Positions 33,721-46,710 are shown, counted from the stretch's first letter. The stretch: DNA of 64,000 bases from Hymenopus coronatus (GCA_030762935.1 CM060900.1:287417784-287481783); one strand, 5' to 3'. The notes: generated by a model from the sequence alone, not told the origin. Numbers and translations are program-made.

Positions 33721-33829
33721 ATTCTTTGTGTTCTGGGCTTTGGCATTCATCAGAAACTGATGCATCAGATTCTCAACATCCTGTTTCATTATCAACAGCA
33801 CATGTATCCACTTTGGGAAAATCATTAGT

Positions 33830-35060
33830 TTCAGCAATAACTTTTATGTCTTTAACACCTTGTTTTAATGTTTAATCCAAAGCAACTAGACTGAAAAATG
33901 CACTTCACGTTCTCCATCAATTTTCTTTTTTCCCCCTTGTAGAAATCTGGAATGGCAATTTAAATCTCAATGCAAGACTTCAGCCTTCTTAAAATCCCAC
34001 ATTTTCCAGCATTTTCTTTTTTCCCCCTTGTAGAAATCTGGAATGGCAATTGAAATCTCAATGCAAGACTTAAGCCTTCTTAAAATCCCACATTTTCCAG
34101 TCTTGACCCAGCATTTGTATGTTTCTTCAATATATGGGAGTACTGTTGAGGAGAAATAACTTCTTCTTTAAACATATAGTCTTTATCCTCCCAGATACCC
34201 TATCATGTAAATTTGGTCATGTTTAATAAAAATAGGAAATAACTTCTTGAACATTTTACTCTTCTGTAAAAAATGCATAAGTACTGCAGGTATTGTAGAA
34301 TTCTTTTTCTGCTTTGTACAGTTATCAAACAATAGCAAAAGCTTTTGCTTGTTTAACAAACCACCTTCAAGGTGTTCCAGAAAATGTGTACTAGGTGATG
34401 ATACCTCATTTGCTCCTTGACCTGGGGTATCCCTAACCAGATGTAGCTAAAGACATCTTCTGGATTTTGAGTACTCTTATGAATCTTTACCATTAGATTG
34501 TCCACCAATCTTTGCTTCTGTGGAACACATTTGTGTCAGGAAGTTTCAGTGTAGGTTGATGCTGCTGAATAGCAGAACATTGAATATAATCATTCTCAGT
34601 TTTAAGGTGTTTACAGAATCTGCTAGCTCCCTTTTTTTTAAAGGTACTTCACACCATGAATAGAGATTTTTCTCTTGTTTAGTAAACAATGGAAGTTTCA
34701 GCTTTGCATCTAAGTTGTTACAGATTATATTACTACATTATTTCAGTCTACCTGCTTTACATCTTACTGTTCTTATGCTTGAACTGTTTACTTCTTGACC
34801 ACCATGCTTACATCCTTGTCAAGTATTACTTCTCTTCCCCTCAAAACTATGACATCTTAATTCTATGTACTCTGGTTTTAGAATCATTACTTCTCTTTCT
34901 GCCTCTCATAACCTCCTTAACTAGGGTAGAATACTCATTATCTTCACTTATTTTGTCCATCTTACATCTATCATTAATTCTCTTTATTTGGCCCAATATT
35001 TGGAAGGAAAATACAAGAAAAGAACATAACAATCTTTTATTTACTGCAGATATCAGATTT
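33830..35060 (-). pseudogene. Second GQN-type transposase-like fragment
   Basis: Minus-strand blocks resemble the D-x-C-x-GQNKN family seen at 6569-8869 but from another subfamily. Near 34560-34610 reads L-K-T-E-N-D-Y-I-Q-C-S, then N-V-F-H-R-S-K. A core L-L-F-D-N-C-T-K-Q-K-K-N, with one change of frame, appears near 34310-34340, where the expected G-Q is replaced. Downstream is K-D-Y-M-F-K-E-E-V-I-S-P near 34150-34180. Multiple stops occur. An internal 91-bp tandem duplication (33921-34102) has further damaged the C-terminus. The family call is by motif order and is tentative. Confidence 0.4.
33921..34102. repeat. 91-bp direct tandem duplication
   Basis: Two adjacent 91-bp units (33921-34011 and 34012-34102) begin TTTTCTTTTTTCCCCC and end TTTTCCAG. 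They differ at about two internal positions plus the last bases, so the duplication is recent relative to the surrounding decay. Confidence 0.92.
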
Positions 35061-35069
35061 TGTTAAAAC

Positions 35070-38000
35070 ACCTTAATTTTAGAGATCACATTTTGCAAAA
35101 ACTCCCAGTTTTCCATTTCTTCTGCGTGCTATATAAATCAGAATATGAAAGAACCACTATAACCAGTTCTTTAAATGTATAAGAAGCAATATGCATATTA
35201 ATTTTGTTAAAAGCTGCAATTATCAGTTTTTGAAAAAAAAAAAAGCTCAACTAGGACACAAAAATCATTAGATTTGCAGCCATTGTTAGACATCTATATA
35301 TGTCCATATCAAGAAAACGTAATGTGTTCTTTTTTGCCACCTTGCACACCATCATAACCTTATTAAAGCTCTGATTATAACAATTCTTTTTTGAACATTA
35401 CTGCAACGTATATCTATTATTATGAAAAATGCAAATAAGAAATTGGAAATAAAGATTTATACTCACCTCCATGTTTTCATCCTGCAGTTCGGATAAGCAT
35501 GATATAAATAAGATAAAATTGAACATGCCAAAGTTATCCTAAGCTGCTTTTCTAATTACAGTTTTAAATGTGCATTTCCATTCCAATGACAATGCGACAA
35601 AATAAAGTGTGCTTACAGTTCTCCAGATGTAAACATTAGCATTTTTATCCAAAAGCAGCATTTCTAACTCTGTAGTATTTATCTTCTGAATTTCAATTAT
35701 ATTCTCTCATAGCAGATATACAAAGATATCCAATCTGAAGTCGTCATTGACGTTAACTTGTACTACTAATGACATTTATAAGTTCATTATATGCTAATAT
35801 TATACTTTACAGCTTTTAATAAATATTTTTACTACTTATTTTGCAATTTCTTGCATAGGGAACTCATAAATTGTGTCCAGCACTATCTTTAATTTGTGGA
35901 CAGTTTATGACAGCATGAACTGTAGGTCTTCACAAATTTGAGATATTTTATCTGGTATAATTGTTTAACTAATTAAAGCTTATTGATAATCTCAAAGGTC
36001 AATAAGAGCACATTTAATTAAATTAGTTCAGAAATAAATATGTATGTACACAAACTATTTATTTTTAAATTATGCAAACACTGCAACATCAATACAAACC
36101 TATCTCAACAAGCAAACAGGGAAGAAAACTATGATATTGCTTTTCAAACAAATGCAACGTTACTGATGCTGACTGAACTATGTTCAAAATCAAAATCACT
36201 CACACTATCATTATACTGAGACAAATAGTCCAGTTTGCTCCGCCATGACACATGTTTGGAGATTCACACAAAGATGTATAAGACACAGGTGTGGTGTTAC
36301 TTTCAACACTGTTGAACAATCCATTGTAGTTCTAAGGTCACATTATCACCTTTCTTTCATTATTTTCATTTGGTTACACGTTGGTAGATATTTTGATTGG
36401 AGTTTTAAAATATCTAATTAATAACATGTGACATTACATGCTGTAAGTCAATGTACAGTATGGATTTCTACAATGACACACACTATCAAGTAAAAATGCA
36501 ATTACTGCAAATGTGAATAATGAAAAGTAATTCAGAGTAAGCCGCAATCTTAAATAAAAAATGAATTGTGCTGAATATAGATAGCTGACTAAAACTTAAG
36601 ATTACATTACATATTAAAATTAATAAATTGGTATGTGTGTGTTCTTTTTCCTTTTCTTTATTTTTGTTATAAGAAATAAGGCCAGCTCTAGGTTATTGCA
36701 ATAAAAATTGTTTTGCACATATACTTTTATGCTTTTCAAAACAGGAGTGGATAAGAGTCCAATGCTACTTATATTATTTCATCAGAGTACTATAATCACA
36801 ACTACAGCATGAAACATTACCAATGTATGTGTAAAAATAGTTTACACATTGAATAGTGGTAGGCCATGCTGCTAACAAAGTTTAAGAAGCACACAATGTC
36901 TTGTTTGAGTTAATTGTATATATGTTTAGTAGTACTTTCTTATTTACTACATACAGAGACTAGTTTTACAATTTTCTTTTTTCAATATAAAAACAATCCT
37001 TAATTTTAGTAGTTAAATGCTCAGGCAAAGAAAATAAGAAAAAATGTATCTTTAACAAAAGTATATTTGTTAACTGCAAGTTAGTAGGTACTTAATAATT
37101 ACTTATTAGCAAGGATTCTTTCTCATATATACCTTAAAGTACTAACCACCTTAAATATACATTTTTAATTGAAAACTAGCTCTTTCAAAGAGATACTATG
37201 CTGTAATCACTGTCATATGCATTAAAATGTAGTTTAACAGGCTTTAGATAAATCATAGGTTAGGATGAACTGTACTGTGAAGTACTTTCTCATGAAAACA
37301 TACTGGATTTTTGCATTATTGAAACTGAAAATGTGCTGCTTAATTCATATTCTACTATGTTAACAGCATGTATAATTTTTCTTAAACATATTCATCCTTT
37401 TTATATTCAACAACCATATGCATATGCTTTTGTGTATGAACATATGAACTCTCCACCACATCTGTTAGATTTTTCATATTTTTAATCTGGAATTTAAGCT
37501 AGCTAGAGACAAACATACAAAAGTGACTATCTACAAACTTAATTTCAGATAATAAATACTAGAATTAATATATGAATACTGCTTTTATGTAATTTTCATT
37601 TGCAGCTGCCTCCTAGAAATCACCTACTGAATGTACATAATTTACTAGTTGCAAGAGTATAGCTTAAACTACTAAACATCATAAATGAATTATGTTCATT
37701 ACTTAGCAAAAAAATGAACCTTAAATATAAACAACTGGCATGAACAAACAAATGCTAAACAGCCATTAAGTAATACAGAGAAAAGATTTTCTTGCGGAGA
37801 GTGAATGGTAACAAAATTTAATTTAATTATGAGGCACTGTTGCACTAATCACGACCATGAAGAGCTTTAGCCTTTGGCTTTATATGTGACAGCTGAAAGC
37901 AAACATTATACTATTCCTTTACTCCAACAATTGCTGCAATAAATGACATATGAAAAGTTGCTTTCCCTTTCATATGCCCAGTGCCAGAAATTCAAATTAA

Positions 38001-38506
38001 GGCTCTTTCTTAATTTTCAATAATTATCATTATTTGCTTCAATGGTTGTGCTAAAGATTAAAGTACATTTTGATAAAAGTTATTTTGTTATTACTGAACC
38101 TGAACTTAACCAAAGAAATTGCTTTACAACTTTTAACAATACATTTTAGTTTGTATTTGTTTCTTTATGCTTATTTTACTTTAAACCATTACAGGAAAGA
38201 AAAAGCAATGAGGCATGAGAAAAAAGGCACTAATAGATAAACAAATTATTTCAGATTGGCAATTCAATAGACCATTAACAAGGCAATGCACAGGATAGTT
38301 TGACCTTCATTGAATAAGTTGTCATATTCCTGAATATTTATGGACATAATCCAAACTTTTGGTGAGAATGTACAACAGTTATCTGAAATTTTCTTGGCAC
38401 TTTGTTAACACACGATCATTTTTCAGTTCTCCAAGTCTTAATATTGCAATGTTCAAACCTACTGTGCAATTTGTCAAACTTGTGCGTCTGAGGGTGGGGA
38501 TTGCTT
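35070..38506 (-). other. ORF-free AT-rich region; candidate long 3' UTR
   Basis: No frame of 60 codons or more on either strand between about 35067 and 38358, and no recognisable mobile element, in contrast to the rest of the window. It lies immediately downstream of the stop codon at 38507-38509 on the minus strand, so part of it may be the 3' UTR of that exon. Candidate AATAAA signals on the minus strand lie near 36657-36662 and 36059-36064. Extent and transcription are inferred. Confidence 0.4.
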
Positions 38507-38688
38507 CTAGGCAGAAGTGCCATTCACCATTGTCTCCTTGGGTTTTGCTTCCGAGCGCTTAGATACTGGTGGTCTTTGATTACGAGACTTTGACTCCTGC
38601 TGAGCTTTAGGTGGACCATCTGCTGCTGGCATTCCCTCTTTGCTTGTGAAAGCTGACTGGTCATTAGGTCCTATTGCTGTGGTACCAC
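38507..38688 (-). CDS. Probable last coding exon of a host gene (FMR1/FXR-like tail?)
   Basis: On the minus strand a strong 3' splice site (TTTTTTCTGTCATTTTAG) ends at 38689 and opens a 60-residue exon that ends at a TAG (38509-38507). The peptide is hydrophilic and disordered: T-A-I-G-P-N-D-Q-S-A-F-T near the start, S-K-S-R-N-Q-R-P-P-V-S-K-R-S in the middle and K-E-T-M-V-N-G-T-S-A at the end. Composition (GC, Pro, Ser, Lys, Gln) is unlike the surrounding AT-rich DNA, and there is no internal stop. The basic R-N-Q stretch followed by a terminal V-N-G recalls the C-terminus of FMR1/FXR RNA-binding proteins, but 60 disordered residues cannot settle this. No KH or Tudor exons were found in the window; they would lie further right on this strand. 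The first two bases complete a split codon. Confidence 0.5.
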
Positions 38689-38839
38689 CTAAAATGACAG
38701 AAAAAAAGGCACCCATGTATGCACAGACAGGATCACCATATTTTAAAATTTATTTAATAATGCTGCAGTGTACACCTTAGTCCCAAATAAATTTTAAAAA
38801 GTGAAATTGGCAAAATGTAAATGGGATATACAAGGTAGG

Positions 38840-38883
<44 letters not shown>
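38840..38883 (+). repeat. Poly(A) tract of 44 bases
   Basis: An uninterrupted A44 in the putative intron upstream (minus strand) of the host exon. No SINE head is recognisable next to it. Confidence 0.95.
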
Positions 38884-38884
<1 letters not shown>

Positions 38885-40169
38885 AACAACCTGTTTGCAT
38901 GATGTATGTTCAAGGCCAATGGTGATCATTTATTTGCTTTTGGGATTAGCAAGAAGGCTCCTCATAGTCTTGTTGTGCAAAATATCACCATTCATTTTCT
39001 CATAAAGCAATATGTTGGCCACATGACATTTTGCCAAAGAATTTCACAAAGGATAAGATGCCATACAAAACAGAAGCCATAAATGCTGCCCCAGAACCAA
39101 CATCATAGACATTAGGAATTAGGTGATCAAAACACAATGTTGAAAATGCATTAGGAACTTAGCTACAGCAGTGTATAGGTACACTCCATTACAATAGTGA
39201 ACTTAAGTATTGAAGAAAATGCTGTCTTTGGGTGTCCAGGTTGTTGAGTGAACAACAGACAGCTGTGCATGTGGAAACTTCCCAACAACGGTTGGTACTT
39301 TATAAAGCAGCAGAAGCAGTATGTACTGCATAGCGACTTGCAATGAACTAAGATTGCACCACTGCATCCCAAATTTTAAGAGCGCAGCAAGGGGCAGTGT
39401 CAAAAATTATATAAAACAATAAATAAAAAATAAAAATGAGAAGTGTCCAGTAAAGCCAAAACTTGTTCTAGCAGCAGGAAAAGTCTTTGCAATAATCTTT
39501 TGAATCTATAAAGGTTTTTGCTTACTGATTTCCTGCATGAGTGGAAACATCAATGTAGCTTGTTACTGTGAATCTCTGGGGAACTTACTAGTGGGCTGTT
39601 GATCCAAAAGATGAGACTGCCCCATCTGAAATATAGTGTTGCTCCATGATAATGCTTGGCCTTACACTCTGGCTGAGATATGGCAAAAAGTATTTGAAAT
39701 GCACCTGACTGTCCTCCAACACTCTTCTATATAGCCCAGATCTTTCAACATGCAAATTTAATATGTTCAGGCCTATTAAAGTGATGCTTGGAGGAGAACA
39801 TTTCCAAGAAAAACATTGACAGGTGGACCTGTCCTGACCTGTCCTCATTCTTTCCTCAAGACTGGAATTAAGAAACTTCAATTCATTGCCAAAAGTGCAT
39901 AGATAGCTAGCTATAAACTATGCTGAAAATTGAGATATGTGTTATTTTGCAAAACAATGGTGCAATTAATACTTAAAAATGAAGGTTGGTTTATATTTAA
40001 TCCACCCACATATTTTAGTAAATCTCACAAGAACAGTAAATTACATAACACCATTAATTTATTGAGAATGGACGATTTATGAACAATACTCAGTGGATTC
40101 ATTATTTTCTTGATAAATGAAAATATTTTATCCCATTATATGCTACATCTTTAAATGTATTTATATTTA
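38884..40169. other. No gene seen
   Basis: Short chance frames only; a 97-codon minus-strand frame (39881-39588) has no recognisable domain. Confidence 0.45.
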
Positions 40170-41200
40170 AAATGTACAGAGAGGCACATGAAATGAGGCA
40201 GCATTTTCTTCTTTAATACAGATTTTGTTAATACAATCTCAAACACATATGCCTATATCAGAATAAACAGTGCACAATGGAGAATTGTGCTTGTACAACA
40301 CATGCTCAATATGCCACCATTTGGATTTTTAACTCCATTCAAGTGAAACACTGATGTTAGTGATTACCCCGTGGCACTGTGATTTCATTTCTAGTTTGCA
40401 GAATAAAATTTTTAAGCTCCAGTATATCCTGTATATTTGGGAAAATCTTTTCCTTTAAGTAACCCTAAAGAAAGAAGTCATATGGGCTGAGATCTGGACT
40501 ATTGGGGAGTCATATTTGTCCAACACTGAAATAGCATGGAAACCTACATGAAATGATCCATTTATTGAATTGTTTGTATAAAAACTCCCAACACAATGCT
40601 TGCACTGTGCAGCCTTGCTCCATACAGCATGAACCACTACATACTAAAGGGCAACAGCACAGTAGCAAAATGCTATGCATGGAAGTTACTATGGAGTGTG
40701 CTCAAGCAGTGTTTACTCTTTATATGAAGGTGTTATCAAACTAGGACTGAAATTCCAACCCACTGTAATCCAGGGAGTATTATGTTGTTTTTTATGAACC
40801 ACATGTGAATTTTTAGTAGCTCAAAAGCATACATTTTGTTTGTCACCACTCCATTCAGATAAGAGCGTGCATCAGAAAACCAAACATTACTGAGAGTTTG
40901 CAGAATATCATTCACCCAGCAAGCAAACAAGAGCCTGTGATGCTTTGTTTTTCAGTAAACTTAAGTACAAAGGCCACCTTTTAGGGGTACATACACATCA
41001 CTTTTGAGAAGCCATTGAATGGCGAGTTTGGATATTGCCCATTGTACACAATTTGCAGAGTGCCTCTGTACAGAAACTGATTCATTCAAGTTCCACCATG
41101 CAAAGTCAGTAATTGGACACCTTTCACTTGATCAAGGAAATTTCTGATTCATGAGTTTGCCACTCTGTGCACGTAGTGACAAGGGACCAACTCATCACCC
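40170..41200 (-). pseudogene. Tc1/mariner-superfamily transposase relic
   Basis: Minus-strand blocks in the order of an ITm transposase: V-W-F-S-D-A-R-S-Y-L-N-G-V-V (first catalytic Asp, in 40930-40736); a damaged Q-D-G-A region near 40600-40640 (A-Q-C-K-H-C-V-G-S-F); and the broken S-P-D-L-S-P-Y-D-F-F-L-W-G-Y-L-K block near 40460-40510. N-P-N-G-G near 40320 marks the C-terminus. This arrangement (F-F-L-W-G-Y-L-K) defines a family common in arthropods. There are many frame breaks and no clear terminal repeats. A helix-turn-helix scrap at 55800-56075 may come from the same family. Confidence 0.62.
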
Positions 41201-41394
41201 ACAGATAACTTTATAGTATGAAATCATGATTTGTGGACTGAAAAATTGCAAATTTAGTACAGTGTCTTTTTTCAAGACATGAAGTTCTTTTACACGCAAA
41301 TAAACATTACATGAGACCAAAGACTTTACTTCCCTTCTGAAGGAAGCCATGTTTGGGATTTTATGTCCAAAAATAATAAAAAATCCATCACCCT

Positions 41395-41640
41395 CTGTCG
41401 GATTTGAACCCACAACCTTGGGTATGTGTAACAATTTCTTTATTGACTCATCAATTAATTACAAATAAAGTCTTTAAATCACTGCTGCATATAGTTCACT
41501 CAATGTTAAGGCAGTTGACAGTTTATGGCTGCGTGCCATCCATGGCTTGTGTGCCAACATTCCAGTTACTCATGACTCAGTACAAGGAGGGTGGCATAGT
41601 AACCACTACACCATGGAGGGACTATAATAACTGTCACTCA
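41395..41640 (-). mobile_element. tRNA-like SINE relic(s)
   Basis: The minus strand reads CATGGTGTAGTGGTTAC near 41604-41622, an A-box-like tRNA start. Further along, at 41400-41412, is a B-box-like GGGTTCAAATCC. The ~200-bp gap is too long for one tRNA head, so these are either two damaged heads or one interrupted SINE. No target duplication was seen. Confidence 0.4.
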
Positions 41641-41694
41641 TTCCATATTCTCCGGGGAACAAATAGACTTTGGACAAAGTAACTTTGATGTACT

Positions 41695-41713
41695 CATATA
41701 TATATATATATAT
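41695..41713. repeat. (TA)n microsatellite
   Basis: A short alternating TA run of about 19 bp. Confidence 0.85.
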
Positions 41714-42819
41714 TCCCTCAGGCATATGAAGTGGGGCTAAATATTGTAGGCCAATGGAAAGCAGGTCTTCTCTAATCAGCCAGTTGGAAGATGTTGGCAA
41801 GGCACTCACTTCCTGAAGAAGGCCACAGAGTAAGTATGGCACAAAGTTGAGAACCTTTATCAAATTAAAATGGCTGATAACCTGTGAAGCACTGATGGAG
41901 GCCACTTTGGTTCTAGTATTGTTCCTTCATATACAAATTTCAGTTAGCTACAGCTTGTAGATGGTTGTTGCAAGGGGTCATTGTATATTAAACTGTTGTG
42001 AAATTCAAATCTGTGTCTCAACAATGCCTTTTATTGCATGAAAGACTGCTGATTACCACTGTGTTAGTCTTCCCCTAATGGTCATGTTATAAACACTAGT
42101 CCCCTAGCAGAAGCAGCAGTGTCATGAGTTATGCATTATTTCTTTACTCATATGTCTTTTCATACTCCACAGCTGCTGTTAGATGCATAATGGGACATCT
42201 TGTGTGATTCATAAATTACATAACAAATAGTGATACATTTTGTGGTGTGCCATCCTAAATATGGTTTCTTCACTAGTGAAATATTAAATTAAGTCTTATA
42301 TTTTGGGTTGACAATACATCCTGTTTAAAATTTTTGAACTGAAGAGGCATTTTCAAAGTACCTAAATTATTACTGCAGAAGCAGGAACATTTTTGAAACT
42401 CTGGTTTCAGTTCAAGTTAAGACTACTATAAAGTAGACCTGTGAACATTATACATTTAGTAAAACTGAATATTAGTCTGAGAAATATGAAAAGTCTATCT
42501 ATATTTCAGAAATACAAATTTAAAGGATTTCTGTGGCAAAGATCAAAATAATCTTTGTTGTTAACGACAAAGGAATTTCAGTTAAATTCCCCCCTCGCCC
42601 CATAAAAGCATAATATGCTTGACACAGCACTTTATAAACTTATGAGGAATCTCTTCTACACTCACCAACAGAGAGAATTTTATTATTATAAACAACTCCT
42701 GTACCAATTTAGAAATTTGATTGTTACTGCTGATCTCTTCTTCACGTCATATAGGCAGTGTTACACGCACAGAGATTATCAGTGAATCTCATTAATTTCA
42801 ATGGTGTTAGTAACATTTA
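41714..42819. other. No gene seen
   Basis: No long ORF or known domain. Confidence 0.5.
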
Positions 42820-45800
42820 GTACTAGAATACCTGAAGGTGGTCAATTGACTGGTTTTGATTTTTGAATGCTCTTATCATTGCCATTTTCATAAACAGTTT
42901 TCTCACCTTTTGTGACTTTTATTCCCTTTCAATGACATTTACCCATAAATATTTATTTTTCATTATGGTCTAAATCTTTTAGCATAATGGGAAATTTACC
43001 ACTGGTTGCCGGAGGCGGTCAATTGACTGCTCCCTTGCTGGGGTTTCTTAAGGCAAGTATTGTGTAGTTGGAAACGACAATAATCATTATTGCACAATAG
43101 AGCCAGTCAAGTCAGATGTCAGTCTCGCTCGTTTCTCACTGCCACTTAGCTCGCCTCTCACAGCCAGTAGATGCAGCTGAACGCATAGCTGTCATGAGAG
43201 AGGTTGACCAGCAAGTGTTTGGGAGTTTTCAAAAGTCCCGATTCTTGCAAGATTCCTGAGTCTTGCTAATAGCAAGACTGCGGTGTAATGCATGGAAACT
43301 CGCATAATCAGTCTTGCAAGTTGTATTATTTCATCTATTTAAATGATTTAAGATTTAAATAGCCCACCAGGATAAAGATGTAATTTAAATAACCCACACT
43401 AGGGAAAGGGTTAAAAACGAAATGTGGTATCACAGAATCTGCAGATATGTGCACGTGGTCTCTACTTTTATTAAAATAAGTGTGTATACATTTTATTACT
43501 CCTAATACTTTTATGTTGCAAAAAGTAATTCTATTTTCAGTTGTGTTCTGAATATATTTATATTTAGTAGCACAAAGTATGGGTATGTCATTAACGATGA
43601 ACAGTGCTGATTCAAACTATTTACTGTGAACGCATTTGGGATATTGTACTGTTAAATGATAAGTAATCTTGTGTTATTAATAGGGCCTAGATTTTTAGCT
43701 TTTTATAAATGAGTTTTAGCCGTTTATTAACTCTTTGGGTTTTTAAACAATTTTCTTAGCCTTCAAACAATGTTCCTAGTGTCTCTCTCTCTCTCTTTTT
43801 TTTTTGTTAGGGTTTTAAACAATTTTCCTACCTATTTAAGGAAGTTGACGACAAATGTATTTTATAAAATACTATAGATAAAAATATGAAAATTATTTTA
43901 CTTCATGGAAGCATGCTATTAATATGTACTGTAATTAGAGGTAATTTATTACACAGTATACTCATGCTCGCACACTTTAACTAAAAGTTTAGCATGTATT
44001 TTTAATATATAACATTCATTTAAAACAAACTTCACATTTCAGTAGTTTTGCTGTACACAACTAGCCACATTTGCAAATTTTCTGTTATTTTTTAATATAT
44101 TCCTATAGGCAGAAAAAATTGATACATGTTTAACCAAAAAAAAAAAAACAACAACTTAAGTTTAGCGAATTTTAAGTCTTAATGTTCCATTTAGCTTTTT
44201 CTTTTAGGCTGAATAAGATTCACACACTAGCATCCAAACAGCTTGAAACATAAAAGTACTTTGAAACTTTCTAACTTACTTATAAGGGAAAAAATAAGTT
44301 GAAACCTAAAAATCCGGGCCCTAGTTATTACGTAACTAGTTTATATTATTGATCATGCATGAACCTACTTCGTTTGTAGTAGAGTAAGAGTACTCGAGTT
44401 GCCTCGCTCATGAGCACTAGTTCTCAAGACCAAGACTCTCATTGCCACACTCTCAAGAAGTGGCATGGCTTACCAGTAATGAGCGAGAGGGGCACAGGTT
44501 TTGACCACCTCTACTGCACAACAAACATGTTTCCAGCACAGATAGTGTAGTGTATGAGCCATTGTCAGCTCTTGTAACATCTAAAATTATGCTTAGCTTT
44601 TCAATGTCATGTAGTTTTCATGGTATGATCGAGCTCATTCCTGACTTTCACAGTAGGGCCAGGCTCTTTACTAAGCACACAATGCACAATACACCATTTG
44701 TCAATCGTAGCCTTTTTGAAACTGAAATTCTTGAAACTCTTTGGAATGTATCTCCAATGCAATCTGAAGTGGAAGAATTGAGTGAAAGTGAAAGTCCTGA
44801 TAATGAGTATGATCTTCCTTCGGAAAAGTAGAGTGATTATGCATCACTAGAGACAACCTTAGCTCAAGCAGTTTTTGCAGCTGGCAAGTGAAAATTTATA
44901 TAATTTTATTTTGCTATAGTACTATGCAATCTAGTGCTCCAAGCCACCTCTACAGAGTAATTGGCCCTTGCCCTACAGGGAACAAGTGGGCTTATTTCAT
45001 GCTCATACTGAACAAATATTTCTCATACACACAATTGAAGCAACTGCATCAAGTGTTAAGAATTGATTGAGATACCCAATGTGCACCTGTTGCTCTCCAT
45101 GGAAGAGGGAGAGGGAGAGGAAGATGGAGGAGAAGTAAGAAAAATATTGTAATGACTACAATAATTGTTAAGATATTATTTCTTGTATATCTATATATTT
45201 GATATGTCAAAAATTTCAGGTAATACAGTACACACCTTGGAAAGCAGACCAGACTTCGTTGACAAAGAATTTGGTGCTGGTGGAACACCATGGACAAGCA
45301 TCGCAACTACACACTATGAAGATAGGAGAGGCCAGCAAAATGTTATAAGTTCCTGGCCCTATGGGATTTTCATTAGTAAATCTATGTGCCAATTGACTAA
45401 GAAATGTACTGAAACGGAGGCACAAACAGTGCTCACCGATAATTCCTAGGACTTGGAAGAGTTAGAAGCATTCATAGCTGTACCGTACCTCGAGGAGCAT
45501 ATGGAGAAATATCTCTCTCATTGAGGGATTTATGGAATCGTGAATGAGGACCTCCTTTTTTCAGTCAAACAATGGCAAGAAACAGATTTCTAGAAATCAT
45601 GTGCTTTCTTCAGTTTGATATCAAAGCTACGCATCAGCAATGTAAAGAAACTGACAAGTTTTGTTTGGCCTCTGATAACTGGATCAAATTCATTGACAAT
45701 TGCATTGCATGTACAATTTTTGACTGTGGATGAATAGCTGTTTCTGTCGAAATGTTGATGCCCTTTCACTCAGTATATGAGCAGCAAGCCCAACAAGTAT

Positions 45801-46560
45801 GGCATGAAATACTGGTTGCTTGCTGATGCTAAAGTGAGATGCACTCTAAATGGATTTCTGTATCTGAAAAAAGATGAAAACAGACCTGTGAATACCAGGT
45901 TTGGAGAACATGTTACTCTCCGCCCCATGGAACCCTTTTTAAGAAAGGGACGAAATGTAAAAACTGATGATTTCTTTACCTCTGTCAAACTGGCAAGAGA
46001 ACTACAAAGGAGAAATATAAGCATTGTTGGTACCTTGAACAGAGCTAGAAGAGAAGTACCCTGTCTATGAAAAAGGGTCAAGATAAGCTTTACTCAAGCG
46101 CCATTTACAAAACTGATGGTATTACTCTTATATATTACCAAGGATAGGTCAAGAAAAATGTGCTTATTGTTAGCATTATGCATTCGAGTGTGGAGTAGAT
46201 GCTATAGATAAGATGTCTTGCAAGTACGAAGAGCTGGCCAATTCATGTCTTCTACATCATTCTAGGCCTAGCTGGGTCTACAATATCATAATGAAAGTTG
46301 TGGACAAATTGGCTATGCTATGCAGGAATTCATATTCATGTCCATGTCAACTACTGTCACCTTCACTAATGACTGATGATAGTAATGAAAAAAACATATA
46401 AGGCCAATAAATGCAAGACATGCCAAATAGGGTTATGAAAGAAGAACAAAACAAAAGACAGTTTTTCAACTTGCAAAACATTTGTTTGTGGTTCATGTAT
46501 AAGAAAAAAAGTCTGCAAAAAGTATCATTCCAATAACTCTAATAATGTTTACATGTAACA
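42820..46560 (+). mobile_element. piggyBac-like transposon, decayed
   Basis: A plus-strand piggyBac transposase is readable in pieces. An acidic N-terminus (44550-44831) ends E-E-L-S-E-S-E-S-P-D-N-E. The core pieces are around 45450-45500 (E-A-F-I-A...Y) and 45575-45690 (N-R-F-L-E-I-M-C-F-L-Q-F-D, then K-E-T-D-K-F). The best piece is 45777-46070: S-S-K-P-N-K-Y-G-M-K-Y-W, then G-R-N-V-K-T-D-D-F-F-T-S and I-V-G-T-L-N-R. A V-D-A-I-D-K-M-like block follows near 46190-46215. The Cys-rich C-terminal finger (K-C-K-T-C near 46410, then C-K-T-F-V-C-G near 46470-46495) is present. Left of the ORF, two GGTCAATTGACTG palindromic repeats (42839, 43018) resemble piggyBac subterminal repeats. Exact TTAA-bounded ends were not established. 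Confidence 0.7.
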
Positions 46561-46666
46561 GCTTTTTTGTATTGATATAACCAGTATTTGTATTACTTAT
46601 GTCTTTTTTGAACAGTTAATTTGTTTCTATGTAGCACAGAGGATAACTAATTCTACTTTTCAAGAG

Positions 46667-46710
46667 AGTGTGTGTGTGTGTGTGCACGTGCATACATACA
46701 TACATACATA
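46667..46710 (+). repeat. (GT)n and (CATA)n microsatellite
   Basis: A GT run followed by four to five CATA units just after the piggyBac C-terminus. Confidence 0.85.

Noticed and set aside
33921..34102. CRISPR-like or satellite array
   Set aside because: Only two units, no spacers, and it lies inside a transposase pseudogene.
34689..35066. 125-codon plus-strand Leu/Tyr-rich ORF resembling a membrane protein
   Set aside because: It lies antisense to the GQN-type fragment, has no start context or homologous domain that I recognise, and its hydrophobicity is typical of chance frames in T-rich sequence.
39588..39881. 97-codon minus-strand ORF as an upstream exon of the host gene
   Set aside because: No splice sites flank it and the composition differs from the candidate last exon; no domain recognised.
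43390..43415. GGGAAAGGGTTAAA as the right end of the piggyBac
   Set aside because: It looks like a piggyBac-type TTAA end but lies left of the transposase, so it could only belong to another, unproven element; not annotated.
43738..43835. Three short TTTAAACAATTTTC-like repeats
   Set aside because: Imperfect, low complexity and without associated structure; not enough to call a feature.
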